A DNA stretch of 64,000 bases, taken from Carnegiea gigantea. Taxonomy: Eukaryota > Streptophyta > Magnoliopsida > Caryophyllales > Cactaceae. The notes below the pieces were generated by a model. That model was not told the DNA's origin and did no database searches. It was given only the letters and a program-made list of their open reading frames with translations. Positions within the stretch are counted from its first letter, which is position 1; each line of letters opens with the position of its first letter. A program made the position numbers and the translations under genes. The stretch covers positions 71,587 through 135,586 of the forward strand of contig JAKOGI010002159.1 in assembly GCA_029747015.1 (NCBI GenBank). The letters are read 5' to 3'. Below, piece after piece: positions 24,005 to 35,813 of this stretch.

Positions 24005-24348
24005 ATACCACCTAGAGCGTGTAGGTTTACATTCTGGGGCCCGAAAGGCCTAACGGTAAACAGCATTCACAAATGGACCTTCAAATCTTCATACCACTTA
24101 GGGCATGTGGGTTGACATTGTAGGCCCTAAAAGGCCTATAGGTAAACCACATTCGCAAGTGGGTCTTCAAATCTTTATACCACTTAGGGCATGTAGGTTT
24201 CTATTCTAAACCCCAAAGGGCCTAGATGTAGACTGCATTCCCATGTGGATTTTCAAGTATCCATACCACTTATAGCATGTGGGTTTTCATTCTAGCTTCC
24301 AAAAAGCCTAGTGGAAAACCACCTTTATAAGTGGCCTTTTAAGTGACT
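24005..24348 (+). repeat. Four tandem units of an 86-bp repeat
   Basis: Units begin 'ataccacctagagcgtg' at 24005, 'ataccacttagggcatg' at 24091, 'ataccacttagggcatg' at 24177 and 'ataccacttatagcatg' at 24263: the spacing is exactly 86 bp each time. Each unit contains 'gggcctaaa'-type and 'ccacattcgcaagtgg'-type segments; the latter is a small palindrome. The array lies in the 3' untranslated region of element A, upstream of the presumed 3' LTR. Tandem repeats at this location are known in Tat/Ogre elements. Confidence 0.92.
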
Positions 24349-25749
24349 TATGAATCTCCAGAAGCAACAAAAAAATGAGACGAAAAGTATAGAAATTTTA
24401 CATAGAATAAATAGGCATGGTACCAAATAAATGAGCATGATGCTATGATAATACAAGCAAGTATGGACTTATGCACATGAAACAAGTTCAGCTAAAGAAA
24501 TGTCAGAACATGGGTCTAACATGCATATTTCAAGGGTGTATTTGGATAAGAATAATTATATGTCAAACACACTCCATTACTACAATATAATCAATGTGGG
24601 AATGAGCAAGGCATAGAAGATATTTTAACATGATAAAGTTGCCTTCGTTGGATTTATTTTAGCCAAAGTCTTCACCTTTATTTCCAATAATTATTAAAAA
24701 AAGGGCCGATGAGCCTTTCACTGTAAAATATTGCAAATTTGAAAGGTGAAAACAAAAAAATACAAGAAAGAGAAAGCTTGGTTGAAAGGCATATGTGCAC
24801 ATGCAAGTCATTGAAGGAGTTTGGTCTAATTAGATGTTCTAAAGCAAACTCAACAAAGTAAAAAGTGAAACAAACCACATGATGCCAAAATAGCAAAGCC
24901 ACCAAATAAAAAAAACAATAAACATGACAAAATTTACTATGAAAGATATTGTCGATGGGGCCAGAATAGCAAAAGGACACAAATGGCAAGAAAAAGTACA
25001 AATGTGCAAACAGAGGAATAGGGGGAATCTTGAAGGAATTTACCATTCTGATACTCAAATAGAAAAGCACCTAAAAGTTGTTGCCTTTGATTCATTTACC
25101 CAAAGTAGTGACTTTTTTTGTTAATCATCAATAAAGTAACCAAGGATCCATGGCAAACTTGGCAAAAGGAAGCAAAATAACAAATTTTTAGAGAGAGAGA
25201 GAGAGAGAGTCATAAGACGTGGAAGTGGGCGTATCAGTGGGAGAATTAAGAAAAGGCACGGCCTTTTTCTTCTATAATCAGCTAAAATTAGTCCCTTTTC
25301 ACAATTTTTTAGTTAGTACCTACATTTAATTAAGAAAATGATAGAAGAATAACTAAAGGGAGTGAAGGCTTTGAAGACAAATGTCTTCAATGCATAAAGG
25401 TTGATGCTTTCATATGATTGGAACAAACAAAGGAAAATACTACTTTTAAGGCGCTAGGGTTACACAAAAAGGTGAGGAGGATATGAATGTGATACCTTGA
25501 AATGCTAGGTGTCCAAATCAAGCTAATTGATATCAAAGCATGGACCTTTTATCACGTGAAGGCTAGAACATCAATAACCAAGTGGCTAGCAAATGATAAA
25601 ATAATGTTTGTAGATCTTATTATCACCTATGCCCTAGGCTTATAAATAACGGAAGCTAAGAGAATTCAAAAAAAAAGAAAGAAAGAGAGAGAGTGTGTGT
25701 GTAAGATGAAAGGCGATGACATGGTGTTATTTCTTTAAAAAAAAAATAA
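24349..25749 (+). other. 3' untranslated region of element A
   Basis: AT-rich sequence with purine-rich runs (for example 'aggaatagggggaatc' near 25014, a GA microsatellite at 25187-25209, and A/G runs near 25665-25770). No coding motif; open frames at 24678-25070 (minus) and 24924-25124 (plus) show no domain. One of the purine runs is presumably the PPT, but I could not choose among them. Confidence 0.4.
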
Positions 25750-26690
25750 GCTAAAAAAAGAAGGAGAAATTGGGTGTACTTGTTTTAAGGCCCTATGCAC
25801 AAGCTTGGTTAATATCAAATTTTGACGAATTTGAGTCCCAACACCCAAATAAGAATGTTGCGCACAATGACACTCAGCAATGGTTCGTTTTAAGAGCATG
25901 TCACACTGAACTTCACAATTAAATGACTTTGGTCGATATCATTTAAAATGGTGGCACAACCCACCTGAAAAAAGAGAGAGAGAGAGAAAAGAAGGCATCA
26001 AGCTGACAGCATGACAAGTCAAGTAAATAGCCTCCTAAGACGGCGAGTTTCAAGGAAAAAAATTGAGATGTCGGTCGGTCTTGAATGACATAAGTCTTGT
26101 ACATGACCTATTATCGAGCAGACAATTTGTAGGCACTAAAAAAATATATCTCGTACTAAGAGATAAAGTTAAATTAATTATTTGATTAAGCCCTTTTAGT
26201 TGATCTAATTAAGCCCAAACCGACTCCCAAGTCATGGCACATGCCCAATTTGACTCCCAAATGAATTCCCGCTCAAGGCTTAAGTTGGCTACCCAGTTAA
26301 GGCCCAATTCAAAGCCCCCTCAAGGCCCAGGTTGACTACAAAGTTAAGGCCTAAGTCAACTACCAAGTCAATGCGCAGTCTAGGCTCGAGACTCCCAAGT
26401 CAAAGCCTAAAGTCCAATCAAGGGCCCGATTTTTCCTAAGTCAAAGTCCAGTTAAGAGTCAGCCCCTATCTAGCTGAACGATCAAATTGATACCTCAACA
26501 GGCTACCAAGTTAATAAATCGGTTAATCAGGCACCAAGTTAATGCAGACTCCCAAGTTAGATTGATTCAAGTTAAAGCCTAGTTATAGGCCCAAAATGAG
26601 TTAAGGTCCATCTTGACCTTTAAGAGGGATGGGAGAATTTTCCTATAAATAGACCCCTACCCCACTTTATTCAAGGTTAAACATTCTAAG
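25750..26690 (+). repeat. Probable 3' LTR of element A (boundaries uncertain)
   Basis: The stretch contains a run of loosely repeated phrases built on 'gactcccaagtca', 'aaggcccaagtt' and 'actaccaagtt' (about 26215-26600), then a clear TATA box and a likely transcription start region, as expected for U3/R of an LTR. It ends abruptly at about 26690 against the truncated chromovirus. Only one LTR copy is visible, so neither boundary could be confirmed by comparison. Confidence 0.45.
26644..26652 (+). promoter_or_regulatory. TATA box in presumed LTR
   Basis: TATAAATAG followed by 'acccctacccca', a canonical plant TATA context about 40 bp before the end of the LTR-like sequence. Confidence 0.55.
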
Positions 26691-28140
26691 AATTCAAAAG
26701 CTCAAGTCTTTTCTCTTTAAAGGAAGATAATAAGCACCAAAAGCACGTGCCCTTGAAGAGGAAACCTCCTCTTATATGGAATAACCCGTGTGCATGGCTA
26801 GAATACTTCTCAAAAATCTCTTTGAAATCTTTATCATTGACATATTCCTTCACAAACTCAAAGCTACGCACTTTAGTTTCTAAAGTAGAAACTAAAAGAT
26901 ACCTTCTTGGCAATGCATCCTCCACTTTGTTGACCTTGTCGACTTTATGATGGATCATAAAATAAAAGGATTAGAGGTGATCAACCCAGTTAGCATGTCT
27001 ACGGTTTCGTTTGTGTTGGCCTTGAATGAACTTGAAGGCCTCATGATCCAAATGCAGGATGAACTCTTCTCCCACTAAGTAACATCGTTAATGCTCCAAA
27101 GCCCTCACTATGGCATAAAACTCTTTATCTTAAGTGGAGAACTTTCTTTTGGCATCACTGAGGCTTTCAAACAAAACAATTGGCCTCTTCTCTTGTGATA
27201 AGACAACCCTAATACCCACTTTAAAGCATAACACTTACCTCGAATATTTTAGAAAAGCTTGGAAGGGCAAGGATAGGAGCATTTGTGAGCTTATGCTTGA
27301 TTTCTCCAAAGGCCAAATGTGCTTGTTCATTCCACTCACATTTTTGAGCCTTGAGTACTTTGATCATAGGGAACATGATGGAGCTAAAATTCTTCACAAA
27401 CCTTCTATAAAAAGAAGCTAAACCATGAAAGCTTCGGATTTGTTGGATTGAAATTAGAATTGGCCCCTCATAGATGGCCTTAATCCTACTTTCATCAACA
27501 TGAATGCCTTGAGTGAAGACCACATAGCCTATTAATATAACTTTCTCCAAGTTCCCAATAGCTTCTCATGGGATAGGATGCTTAGAACTTGATATAGATA
27601 TTATGCATGCTCTTCTTCACTCCTATAATACACTAAAATGTCATTTAAGTACACACCAAAAACTTACCTATGATAGGCTTAAGTACATGGTTCATGAGCC
27701 TGATGAAGGTGCTTGGTGTATTAGTCAAACCGAAGGGCATCACAAGTCATTCATACAAAGCCATTTTCTACTCATCATCATCATATATTCTTATTTGATA
27801 ATAGCCACTTCTAAAATCAATCTTAGAAAAGATGGTGGCCCTATGTAACTCACCAAGAAGATCTTCCAATCATAGAATCGGATAGTTGTATTTGATGGTA
27901 ATCTTGTTCATTGCCCTACTATCCACACATATTCTTATGCTACAATCCTGCTTGGGTGCTAACGAGGATGAAACAACACAAGAACTTATGCACTTATTGA
28001 TTAGGCCCTTGGGCTAGGATGTCATCAACTTGGCGTTAGGTTTCTTGTGTTTCTTGAGGCTTCATCCTATTGGTTAGCTTGTTTAGGAGGGTAGATTCGA
28101 GAACAAAGTGATTTTTGTGTTAGATACTTCTTTTAGGGGT
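26686..28140 (-). pseudogene. RT, RNase H and integrase start of element G
   Basis: Read on the minus strand. RT: 'CVDSRAMNKITIKYNYPI' (about 27920-27870), '[17 protein letters not shown]' (about 27840-27790), '[20 protein letters not shown]' (about 27745-27685), active site read as YLND (about 27655) with Asn for the first Asp. Connection: 'VDESRIKAIYEGP' (about 27502) and 'IRSFHGLASFYRRFVKNFSS' (about 27437-27378), inside a 109-codon open stretch (27550-27221). RNase H: 'KEFYAIVRALEH' (about 27125), 'HLDHEAFKFIQGQHKRNRRH' (about 27055-26995). 'VDKVNKVEDALPRRYLL' (about 26940) ends RNase H. 'FEKYSSHAHGLFHIRGGFLF' is the first part of integrase before truncation. Confidence 0.85.
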
Positions 28141-28569
28141 AGACCATGGGGTATCTCATGCATAAATACATGCTCAAAGGTTTGAAGAAGGGGTTAGAGC
28201 AATAGGTGAGAGTGTACCATAGCTAAAGCTGATTCTTGTCCTAGCAAAATCCAATATGTGTAAGGCTTAAACTCATAGAGTTGAGCTCATAGAAGGGTAG
28301 TAAGAAAGACATCCACTTGTTGGGTTTCTTTCGACTAACATTATAGGCTATTTGAGGAGAGTGAGGGTGATTTTCTTAGGATCTTTGGTAAAACTATAGG
28401 AGTCCGTTCAGCCATCATGCATCACTCTTCTATCAAAGAGTCAAGTCTTCCCACAAGGACATGATAAGCACCCATAGAGACTATACCACACCAAATTTTA
28501 TCATCGTAATTCTATTCAATAGAGAAATAAATCAAACACTAAGAAGAGATATGTATTCCCTTTCCTTAA

Positions 28570-28870
28570 TTAAGCCATTAGATGGTGTAAGGGCTTGGAT
28601 GGGGTGTGACTACAAGTTTGAGCTTTTCTACCATGGCTTTGGAAGCCACATTAGGACAACTCCCTCTATCAACAATAAGTAAGGATACCTTTTCTACTGT
28701 GGTACAACTTGTGTGGAAGATGACTTTCCTTTGTTTAAGGTCATCTTCAGTAGCCAAGCCACTCAAAACTCTTCTAATGATAAGCAATTCTCCTTCATCC
28801 AGACCTTCCTCAAAATCCTCAACAGCACAATTCAAGTATAACTCCTTCACTCTCCTCCCTTCTCTTACTC
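28570..28870 (-). pseudogene. Protease of element G
   Basis: A 90-codon open stretch (28850-28578) reads 'DEGELLIIRRVLSGLATEDD', 'KVIFHTSCTTVEKVSLLIVD', then 'RGSCPNVASKAMVEKLKL'. The active-site loop normally reads D-G-G-S-C-T-N-V-A in this family; here it is D-R-G-S-C-P-N-V-A, so the loop glycine is replaced by Arg. The segment between this and RT (28140-28570) is low in recognisable motifs apart from a decayed spacer. Confidence 0.75.
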
Positions 28871-28899
28871 TATCTCCTGAAATGAAGCATGATACTAGG

Positions 28900-29903
28900 T
28901 TATGGTCACAATCCTCTTATTAGGACATTCGAAAGCAATGTGATCGAGTCCTTGACACCTAAAACACCTCCTTTTCTCTATAGGTTTTTATGGGGGTTTT
29001 GAGAGAGTCATTGGGGTCGTGGGTTGTGAGGGCATCAGGGATGGACTTGGCATCAATTTGGAAGCAATGTATAGGGGCTTTTAAAAGGGGTAAGAATGAA
29101 GGGTGGGCTTAGGAATCACCAATTGCCTTTCTTTTCTTTGGAGTTCAAGTTTGTAAGCTAAAGTGCTAAGCTCATCAAGAGTGGCATAGGAGTGAAATTC
29201 AATAACATGAGCAATTTGTGCATCTAGGGTACTTGACTACCTCACTATAGTTTAAGATTCATCTTCCTTCATATCGTATTTCAATAGAAGTTGTTAAAAG
29301 TCCCTTGTATTCTTCTACACTCTTAGAAACTTGTTTAAGATAGTCAAGTTTAAGGTAGTTGTCTTAGAGGCAGTCAGAGAAAACAAATTTAGACTTAAGC
29401 TTTGCTTTTATCTTTATCCAAATCTTAATATTCCCTTTTCTCTTTTTAGCTCTTTAGCTATCACATAAGACCACCAAATAGACGCATACTTCCTAAGTTT
29501 CAAAGTAATAAGTATTACCTTCGTGTCATCTGGCACATCTTTTTATTCAAAGATTCTTTCCACAGTTTGAAGCCAATCCAAAAAGAGATCCAGATCAAAT
29601 TGACCTCAAATGCAGGATGTCCACTTTGAAATCATTATAGCTTATTTCTCATTGCCTATTTTGCCTCTTTGGTCTACTTGGTTCTTCATCTTCACTTGAT
29701 TCACCAAACAGGTCCCTTTTTTCTTCCGCGAATCTATTCGAGTCTTCCTGCATGCTAGAGCTTCTTGAGCTTCTCATATTCCTTCTTCTTTCATGCACAA
29801 GGTGATTAAGTTGATATTGAAGATGCTTGACCCTAGCTTCTGATTCGGCCAGCTCTCTCAAGGCTTATTCAGCCACTTTTTCCGAGGTGAGGCTAGAAGA
29901 CAT
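28900..29903 (-). pseudogene. Gag of element G with zinc knuckle
   Basis: Translation starts at ATG 29903 with 'MSSSLTSEKVAE', one TAA, then 'ALRELAESEARVKHLQYQL' and an Arg/Ser-rich acidic tail 'FGESSEDEEPSRPKRQNRQ' down to 29649. The capsid region (about 29640-29100) is heavily broken. The nucleocapsid zinc knuckle is intact: 'CFRCQGLDHIAFEC' (about 28965-28924), exactly CX2CX4HX4C. Start chosen because it is the first ATG after the PBS and is followed by plausible gag sequence. Confidence 0.7.
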
Positions 29904-29985
29904 GCTTAGAAGGGTTCTTTGGGCACTATGTGTTTGGTTTATGTGATGTGTTTATGCTTAGGAAGCTTGAACCACAAGAAGGTAG

Positions 29986-30001
29986 CTAATCTCTGATAGC
30001 A
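29986..30001 (-). other. Primer-binding site (initiator tRNA-Met) of element G
   Basis: Minus strand reads TGCTATCAGAGATTAG, against the standard TGGTATCAGAGC...: one mismatch in the first nine bases. It starts two bases after the LTR end (CA at 30004), the correct location for priming minus-strand DNA synthesis. Confidence 0.75.
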
Positions 30002-30003
30002 CT

Positions 30004-31074
30004 TGATGTATCCAGCCTTAATCTAACCAACTCAAAGTCAGGCAAAGATAAGCTAAGTCTTGGACAATTTGTAACCAAGCTAAATCAGTTTGTAAAGAGA
30101 AAGAACGATGAAGACAAGCAAGTAATCCACAACAGGTAATCCTAGGATCCACTCCTATATACACTTGGGCAATCTCCTTAGATCATTTAGGTTATAGAAA
30201 TAACCCCTAAATATAAAGATACCTGGACTCACGACTTGAAATGCCAAACTCAAGATATAGCACTAGGATTTCAAGAGAGAGATAAACTCAGTTTTATCAT
30301 TCATAAGCATCAAGTTTTCACAATGGATGGTGAGAGGGCTTTTATAGGGCCTCTCTCATTCACTTACAGGCAGTTGAATTCAGTAAGTGGTTAAAAGATG
30401 ACCGAAAACCAAAGCTAAATTTAACTCATCCCCAAAAGAGTTCAAGCAATTAAATCAAGGCTTTACACTTTATTAAGCTAATGATGTCCATCAAGTGAGG
30501 CATCAAGCTTAGAAAACATCCTACTTTGGGTCCTAATCAGGTAAGTTGTGTAAGGTGAAGCTCTTAAAAAAACAAGGTGGATAAAACGAATAGCTATAAA
30601 CTAGGTAAAAGGATTTTAAATCAAATTGGGTTGGTCAATAGCAGCTCATAGAGGTCCTTTAGCTCAACTTTAGGCATGTCATCTAATAGATATTTTGGTG
30701 CCTTTTTGTGCCCTAATTTTTTACAAAACATAGAGCTAAGTTAGCCAACTTAATCCCCTCATTGTCCAACCTACACTGGATTAAGCCTGAAACTATAGCA
30801 CTGACTTGAGCTTGCTATTCAAACCCTTAAAACTTTCTATATTAGAAAGCTAACTCTTTAACCTAAAGGAGAGTTAAGACTACAACCATCTAGCTCTATT
30901 AGAATCTACTCCAAGAGGTAGACACATCCAGAACAATTTTCAGATGAACTGGGCAATAAGTTATTGGGTTGTTTGAGCATATTTTTGACCAAGGAAGTAA
31001 CCTCTATGGCTTCTTTAGCACTTTTAACCTCTCACTTCCTTGTTAGATGGTCTATTAAATGATGGCCCCCATCA
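30004..31074 (-). repeat. 5' LTR of element G
   Basis: On the minus strand the LTR begins TGATGGGGGCC (31074) and ends ...GGATACATCA (30004), giving the short terminal inverted repeat TGATG/CATCA. Length 1071 bp. It is followed by the PBS. The 3' partner is outside or deleted, so the 5' boundary rests on the TG...CA rule only. Confidence 0.6.
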
Positions 31075-32622
31075 AACTCATACTTAATACTAGAACTATA
31101 AAATATACTCTATTTTCTTTAAATGTAATCAAAGAATTGAAACCTTGTGTCTGGATGAGGAAAAAAATATATTTGAATACCTAAAAGTATTATTTTTGAA
31201 CAACTATGTATCATCATCACCCAAAGTATTGTTTTGATCTTGGCTTGAAACTTGAATTGTGAAAGCTTATTGATTTGTAATATGTCGACAAATGCATATT
31301 TTCATGAAGTAGGCCTTGCTTGGTCTTCACTTTAAATTTGAATTTGTGCTAAATGAGTTGATTATTGGTGTTTTGGTTTGTAAAGGAATTAAGCAAAACT
31401 TTTAATTTGGAAAGGGTAAATCCTGTATCAGAAGAACTCGTATCAAATAATAACTTACGCCCTTATATGGAATGGTCGATATTTGAGAACTAAGGCTCTT
31501 GTATGGAAGAGTTAATTGAAACTCATGTAAGTATGTTGCTTTCAGGATCCTAACGAGGGGGTTATAGCCCTTCCACACATTAGTTTCCCAGAATCTAGGC
31601 GCACTACGTGTATGAGACACCTGGAGGATTTCACCATGGGCTTTATAAATTCTATTTTACGAGAAGCACTATAAAGCTAAAAGTGAGTTTACTCCTTGGT
31701 ACTATAGGGAAGGTTGGGTTATTCAACAAGAAAGAAATAGTCTTAGTGGTTTCAAGAATGTCAAACTTGGATCTATTATTTTTTTTAATGGATAAATTTT
31801 TACAACTGACTTGACTCTAAACATCTTTGAGTTTGGGTTCCCTTTTCTGTATGGCACGTTGATTGAACAGTCACCCTTATCAAGTTCTTATAAGATTTCA
31901 GATTGTTTGAATCTATACGTGTATGTAACTGTATGTATATATACTATTGTTGTGTATGACTTTGTGCAATTGCTTTTGTTTCTAGGATTGCGGATTATTC
32001 ACTGAGTGCATGATAGCTCATCCTCTCTCTTTTTCCCTTTCCCCTCGGTTCTTGAAAAGACGTGTGGAAGCTATCAGTTCATTGAATTGATTTCTCTTAG
32101 CTTTTGGATTAATAGGGGTTAAGGAAATTAGATGTATTTATACTTAGATCCATTAGTTTAATGATGTAATTTGATGTGTTCATAAGTCTTATGGGCAAAT
32201 ATAAATTCAATTCTCGAGTCCATGTATTAAGTGTTGTCTACCGGTCGCTCTGAATGGCAGCAAAAGCTAATCATTGGAGTAGATACTCATTTTCTAATTG
32301 TTATAGTTGAATGGTTTCGGGATGTAAATCCCAGTGCTCTAGAGTGTGATCCCGTCGAGTTGTACCTTTCAGTTCATTCTTCTATTTAGTTTTCATAGTT
32401 TGTGTACTCTAGACATGTGGCCATAGAGTTGTGGTCTCCAGTGTATAGTCGTTGACCTTGTTTAGAATTGTCCTTTATGTTTTTATTATCACAGGTACTT
32501 ATTGTAAAGCTATAAGCCTATGTGATGGTCAGTTTTTAGGCTTTTAGATGAAATTCTATCCTTTTCATTTGTAAATATAATAGATCACTAATACCTCTAA
32601 CCTTAGGGAAAGGGGTGTTACA
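31075..32622 (+). repeat. LTR-like remnant ending GGGTGTTACA
   Basis: No coding motif. The right end 'aggggtgttaca' (to 32622) is the typical 3' terminus of Tekay-type chromovirus LTRs (TGTAACACCC...GGGTGTTACA), and 'ggattattcactgagtgc' near 31990 resembles a phrase common in their R/U5 region. No matching TGTAACACC start and no PBS after it, so it would be a truncated or solo LTR. This is inference from short motifs. Confidence 0.35.
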
Positions 32623-32824
32623 TATGTGCTCAAACTAAATGATTAAGTTAGGATTTTAATATTTTTTGATTTATTTGGTCTGAATTTGGGAGATTTAAAA
32701 TAATGAATAAATTTCTTGGAGAAAAACAAGCTGAACCAAAAGGCGTAGGATGAAGTGGATAAAGGGGGAAAAAAAAAAACCAAAGAAACAGAGCACAACC
32801 CACATGCTAGTTGTAGTCCCAGTC
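32623..32824 (+). repeat. Left flank of NA1: start of element H leader or LTR
   Basis: About 200 bp between the LTR-like remnant and NA1. With the sequence from 38402 onward it probably forms one interrupted LTR or leader belonging to a plus-strand element (H). No gene. Confidence 0.35.
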
Positions 32825-34156
32825 TGATAGGCCCGTAAGCGCACGGTAGCATTATAGCAATCAAGGTAGAACCCCAAAGACTAGGTTGATCTATTAGGCT
32901 ATATTTCCTCAAGATATGCTAAGCGAATCCAAAATTTAGATTGATAAAAATACGAAGATAAGGAAATAACTATAACTAATTCAAGGGGTTTCAATTTAAC
33001 AACTTCTAATTCAGTAATTTTAAATCAATTAAGGAGAAAATGCCTAAGAATGCATGCAGTTATGAAAGTTAATTGGATCAAAATGATGAATGCGTGCTTT
33101 TCTCTAATCGGTTAATTTTGAGGAATTGCAATCTATCCAGAAATTTGATCTATTCTTTCGAAATCAATTAAATTTGCCTAAAATAAGCAGAAGTCGTTCT
33201 TTTGAACTAATTTGCCTTAATCCAAGTTAAACATCTTTGATTACACTCTAGTCCTCCTAACATTCAAATCTCTCTTTCGAGACGACTCTATGTTAGGTCT
33301 AATCAACTAGTCCAACCAACAAATGTCAACTTTCAGTTTTTCACCCGATTGTTTCAAGTGTGCAAGTAAATTTTGGCCAAAAATCCACTAACAACATAAA
33401 TAACACTTGACAAAACGAAATCAAACCAATCATGAAGATAAGCACAATTTTATAGATTAAATCATGATCGAACTATACTTTCATAAACTACTAAATTCCT
33501 AGATAAAAATTAAACTACTCATACATGATTGAACTAAATATCTAACTACTCTAAAATGATAAATCTAAAGATAAAAGATAAGAGAAGAGAGCAGAGTTTG
33601 CTTAGCCAAAATGCGTGCTTGAATCTTTTGATTGCAGAACCCGATCCCGCTTTCTCGCGAATCTTCTTCTTCTACTTGCTCTCAACTCTATCTAATCTAA
33701 AATCCTAATCAAACTAGAAGAGAGGAAAAGGAATGGAATGGGATGGTGTGTTGAAATGAGGGTGAGAACCCCTTTTACAGCAAAGCTGCTGGAAGCCGAA
33801 TAGCCACGCGTATAAATGACATTGAAAACTGCTTGAAAGTTAAAAAGCCACAAGAAAATAAATAGCCTCGCAGAAAATAAAGACATCATGGACCGTGGTG
33901 TCCACTGCCTCGGTGTTATTCTGATCTTCTCTTTCTTCCACAGGCATTGTGACTGGGGGCATCTATGGTGAGTCAAAATACACTCATTTATGGGTCAAAT
34001 CTGAGGTAAAAAGGTCCAAAACCTGCAAAATACAGAAATGAACCATACCCAAGTGTAAAACGGGAAAAGGAGTATGAATTATAGCATAAATCACATAATT
34101 CTCCTAAACATGCAGCAAAAGGAACCTGAAAGGACATAAACTTTGAGCACTTATCA
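32825..34156 (-). repeat. 3' LTR of NA1
   Basis: Begins TGATAAGTGC (34156, minus strand) and ends ...GGGCCTATCA (32825). 1332 bp. Pairs with 37048-38401 along its whole length. Contains 'caccatagatgccc' and 'ggaccgtggtgtcc' segments common to the family. Confidence 0.88.
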
Positions 34157-34176
34157 AACTCCCCCATGCTTAAACC
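34157..34176 (-). other. Polypurine tract of NA1
   Basis: Minus strand reads 'taagcatgggggagtt' immediately before TGATAAGTGC. The purine run GGGGGAG primes plus-strand synthesis. The same phrase precedes the LTR of element C (55295-55314) and, altered, that of E (44090-44107). Confidence 0.8.
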
Positions 34177-35813
34177 ATTGCTTATCCTCAAGCAAAAACT
34201 AAATAAAACCTACAACGGGAAATGCATCTAAAACTCAAAATGATTAATAACCTCCTTAAAGTGGGCAAGTCATAGCATATCACAAGAAAGAATGCCAATT
34301 AACAGCAACCCCAAATAGTGCGCAAAATATTTTAAAATTATGAGAAGAAGGTTTTTAAAGAAGTATAAGACCACAAGCTCCCCAAAGAACCACAAAGCAT
34401 ATCATACAAGTACATGAAATTGAATAGAGCTAATTAGACTAGTAGAACTTCACTTTTGGAAAATGTGCATCACTCCTACTCATGTGTTTGAAATATAGCA
34501 TAAGTTCACTCAAGGCTCATTCCAAAGATGCCAACTACCATATGATTGCCAAGGCTCTCAAATTCTCCACCACTAAAATGCAATGTGCACAAGAAAATCA
34601 AGAGGACTTTGATAGGATTGTAACATGGGCTAGAAGGGTTAAGGGAAAGGAGTGGAAAAATGTATTTGGGACAATGTAGAACTACTTAGCCAAGTGACAA
34701 GGGAGCAACTAATAAACCACCAAGAAACTAATAAGTTCACTAACACTCCAGACTCCAACAATTCCATAAACATACTCCAATGAATCATGTAGGAAATGAG
34801 TTGATGAAGAAAGAAATTCAAGCTATGTATATCTCTAGTGCCAATCACTTATTCATGATCTCTCTTTTTTTTTTTTTCCTCCTTTTCCGCCTCTCTTTTT
34901 TTTTAATTTTTTTTTACATAACTTTTGTTTCTTCTTTTTTTGGGAAATAAAATAAAAATTGCAATTATTGAAAGCTATAGGATCACGAACTATCAACTCA
35001 CAACCAAATATATACATACACAATCCAAACAAGAGGGAACTAAAGTAAATACTCAATATCATCAATCCCTCAACAAACCAACATACCGCAATTATCCCCA
35101 AAACCACCCACTACATACATGAAGTGATGCTCCATAGGCTTGGCTTAAAGTTAGGAATATGTGTCTAGCCAAGGGCTAATATGAAGGGATCACAACAAAA
35201 ACAGATATAAGCTCAAAGGGGCTAGCGAAGGAGAAAAAAACATGTAACACAAGAGTAGGCTATTCAGCTATGTGGCTAAAATGACCAAAGAAAGAAATGT
35301 CTCCATCATATCATCAAGTACGCACATCGTAGTGTGATTTTCAACAAGAATCTAGACAAGTTCTACAGATGCAACATGAAAGAATCACACACATGAAAAA
35401 AACATGAGACTAAATATAATAATTAGTCCAAATAAGGCTCAAAATCTCACAGGATATCTACTAAAGTCTCATTAAGCTCATAAAATAACTCCATATACCA
35501 ACATTAGTGCTAATGACTCGAGCGGGTAACAAAGTTCTCAATCAAGATAATGGTCAAAATAAGAAGTATTTACAAAACCTTCAAAAATTTTAGCACCAAA
35601 AGGGATTACACATCAAAAGCTACTCAAACTCATGAAAGCTATTTTACCTAACAAACATATCATCAGAGGTTATCTCCAATCAATCCACACCATTCCTATA
35701 TGCAAATCTAAAATGGAAAACAAAAGAGAACAATCTCACTAGGTTAGGTGCTGAATGCACCTAGGCTATACGGCCTTGTAATAACCGGGGTACATGGAGC
35801 ATCAGCGACTCTA
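34177..35813 (-). other. 3' untranslated region of NA1
   Basis: Non-coding. Homologous in part to the 3' UTR of element C: compare 'actcatgtgtttgaaa' at about 34477 with 'actcatgtgtttgaaa' at about 55602, followed in both by 'ctctcaaatt' and 'cactaaaatgcaa'. Includes a T-rich and A/G-rich low-complexity block (34865-35000). Confidence 0.7.

Larger units (their letters stand above)
26686..31074 (-). mobile_element. Chromovirus-like Ty3/gypsy element G, 3'-truncated
   Basis: Minus-strand element with 5' LTR (31074-30004), PBS for initiator tRNA-Met (30001-29986), gag (ATG at 29903), zinc knuckle, protease, RT, RNase H and the very start of integrase, where it stops at about 26686 next to element A. 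Most of integrase, the 3' UTR and the 3' LTR are absent. Gene order, iMet PBS and the protein wording fit a chromovirus. Several stops and frameshifts plus a YLND active site in RT make it inactive. Confidence 0.8.

Noticed and set aside
23699..24115. Plus-strand open frame of 138 codons
   Set aside because: Overlaps the start of the 86-bp array and the region upstream of the antisense PMD gene; Lys-rich low complexity and no domain.
24678..25070. Minus-strand open frame of 130 codons rich in Phe
   Set aside because: Hydrophobic low-complexity translation of AT-rich UTR; no motif and no conserved context.
32643..32912. Short minus-strand frames with hydrophobic residues
   Set aside because: They straddle the NA1 LTR boundary and cannot be a single gene.
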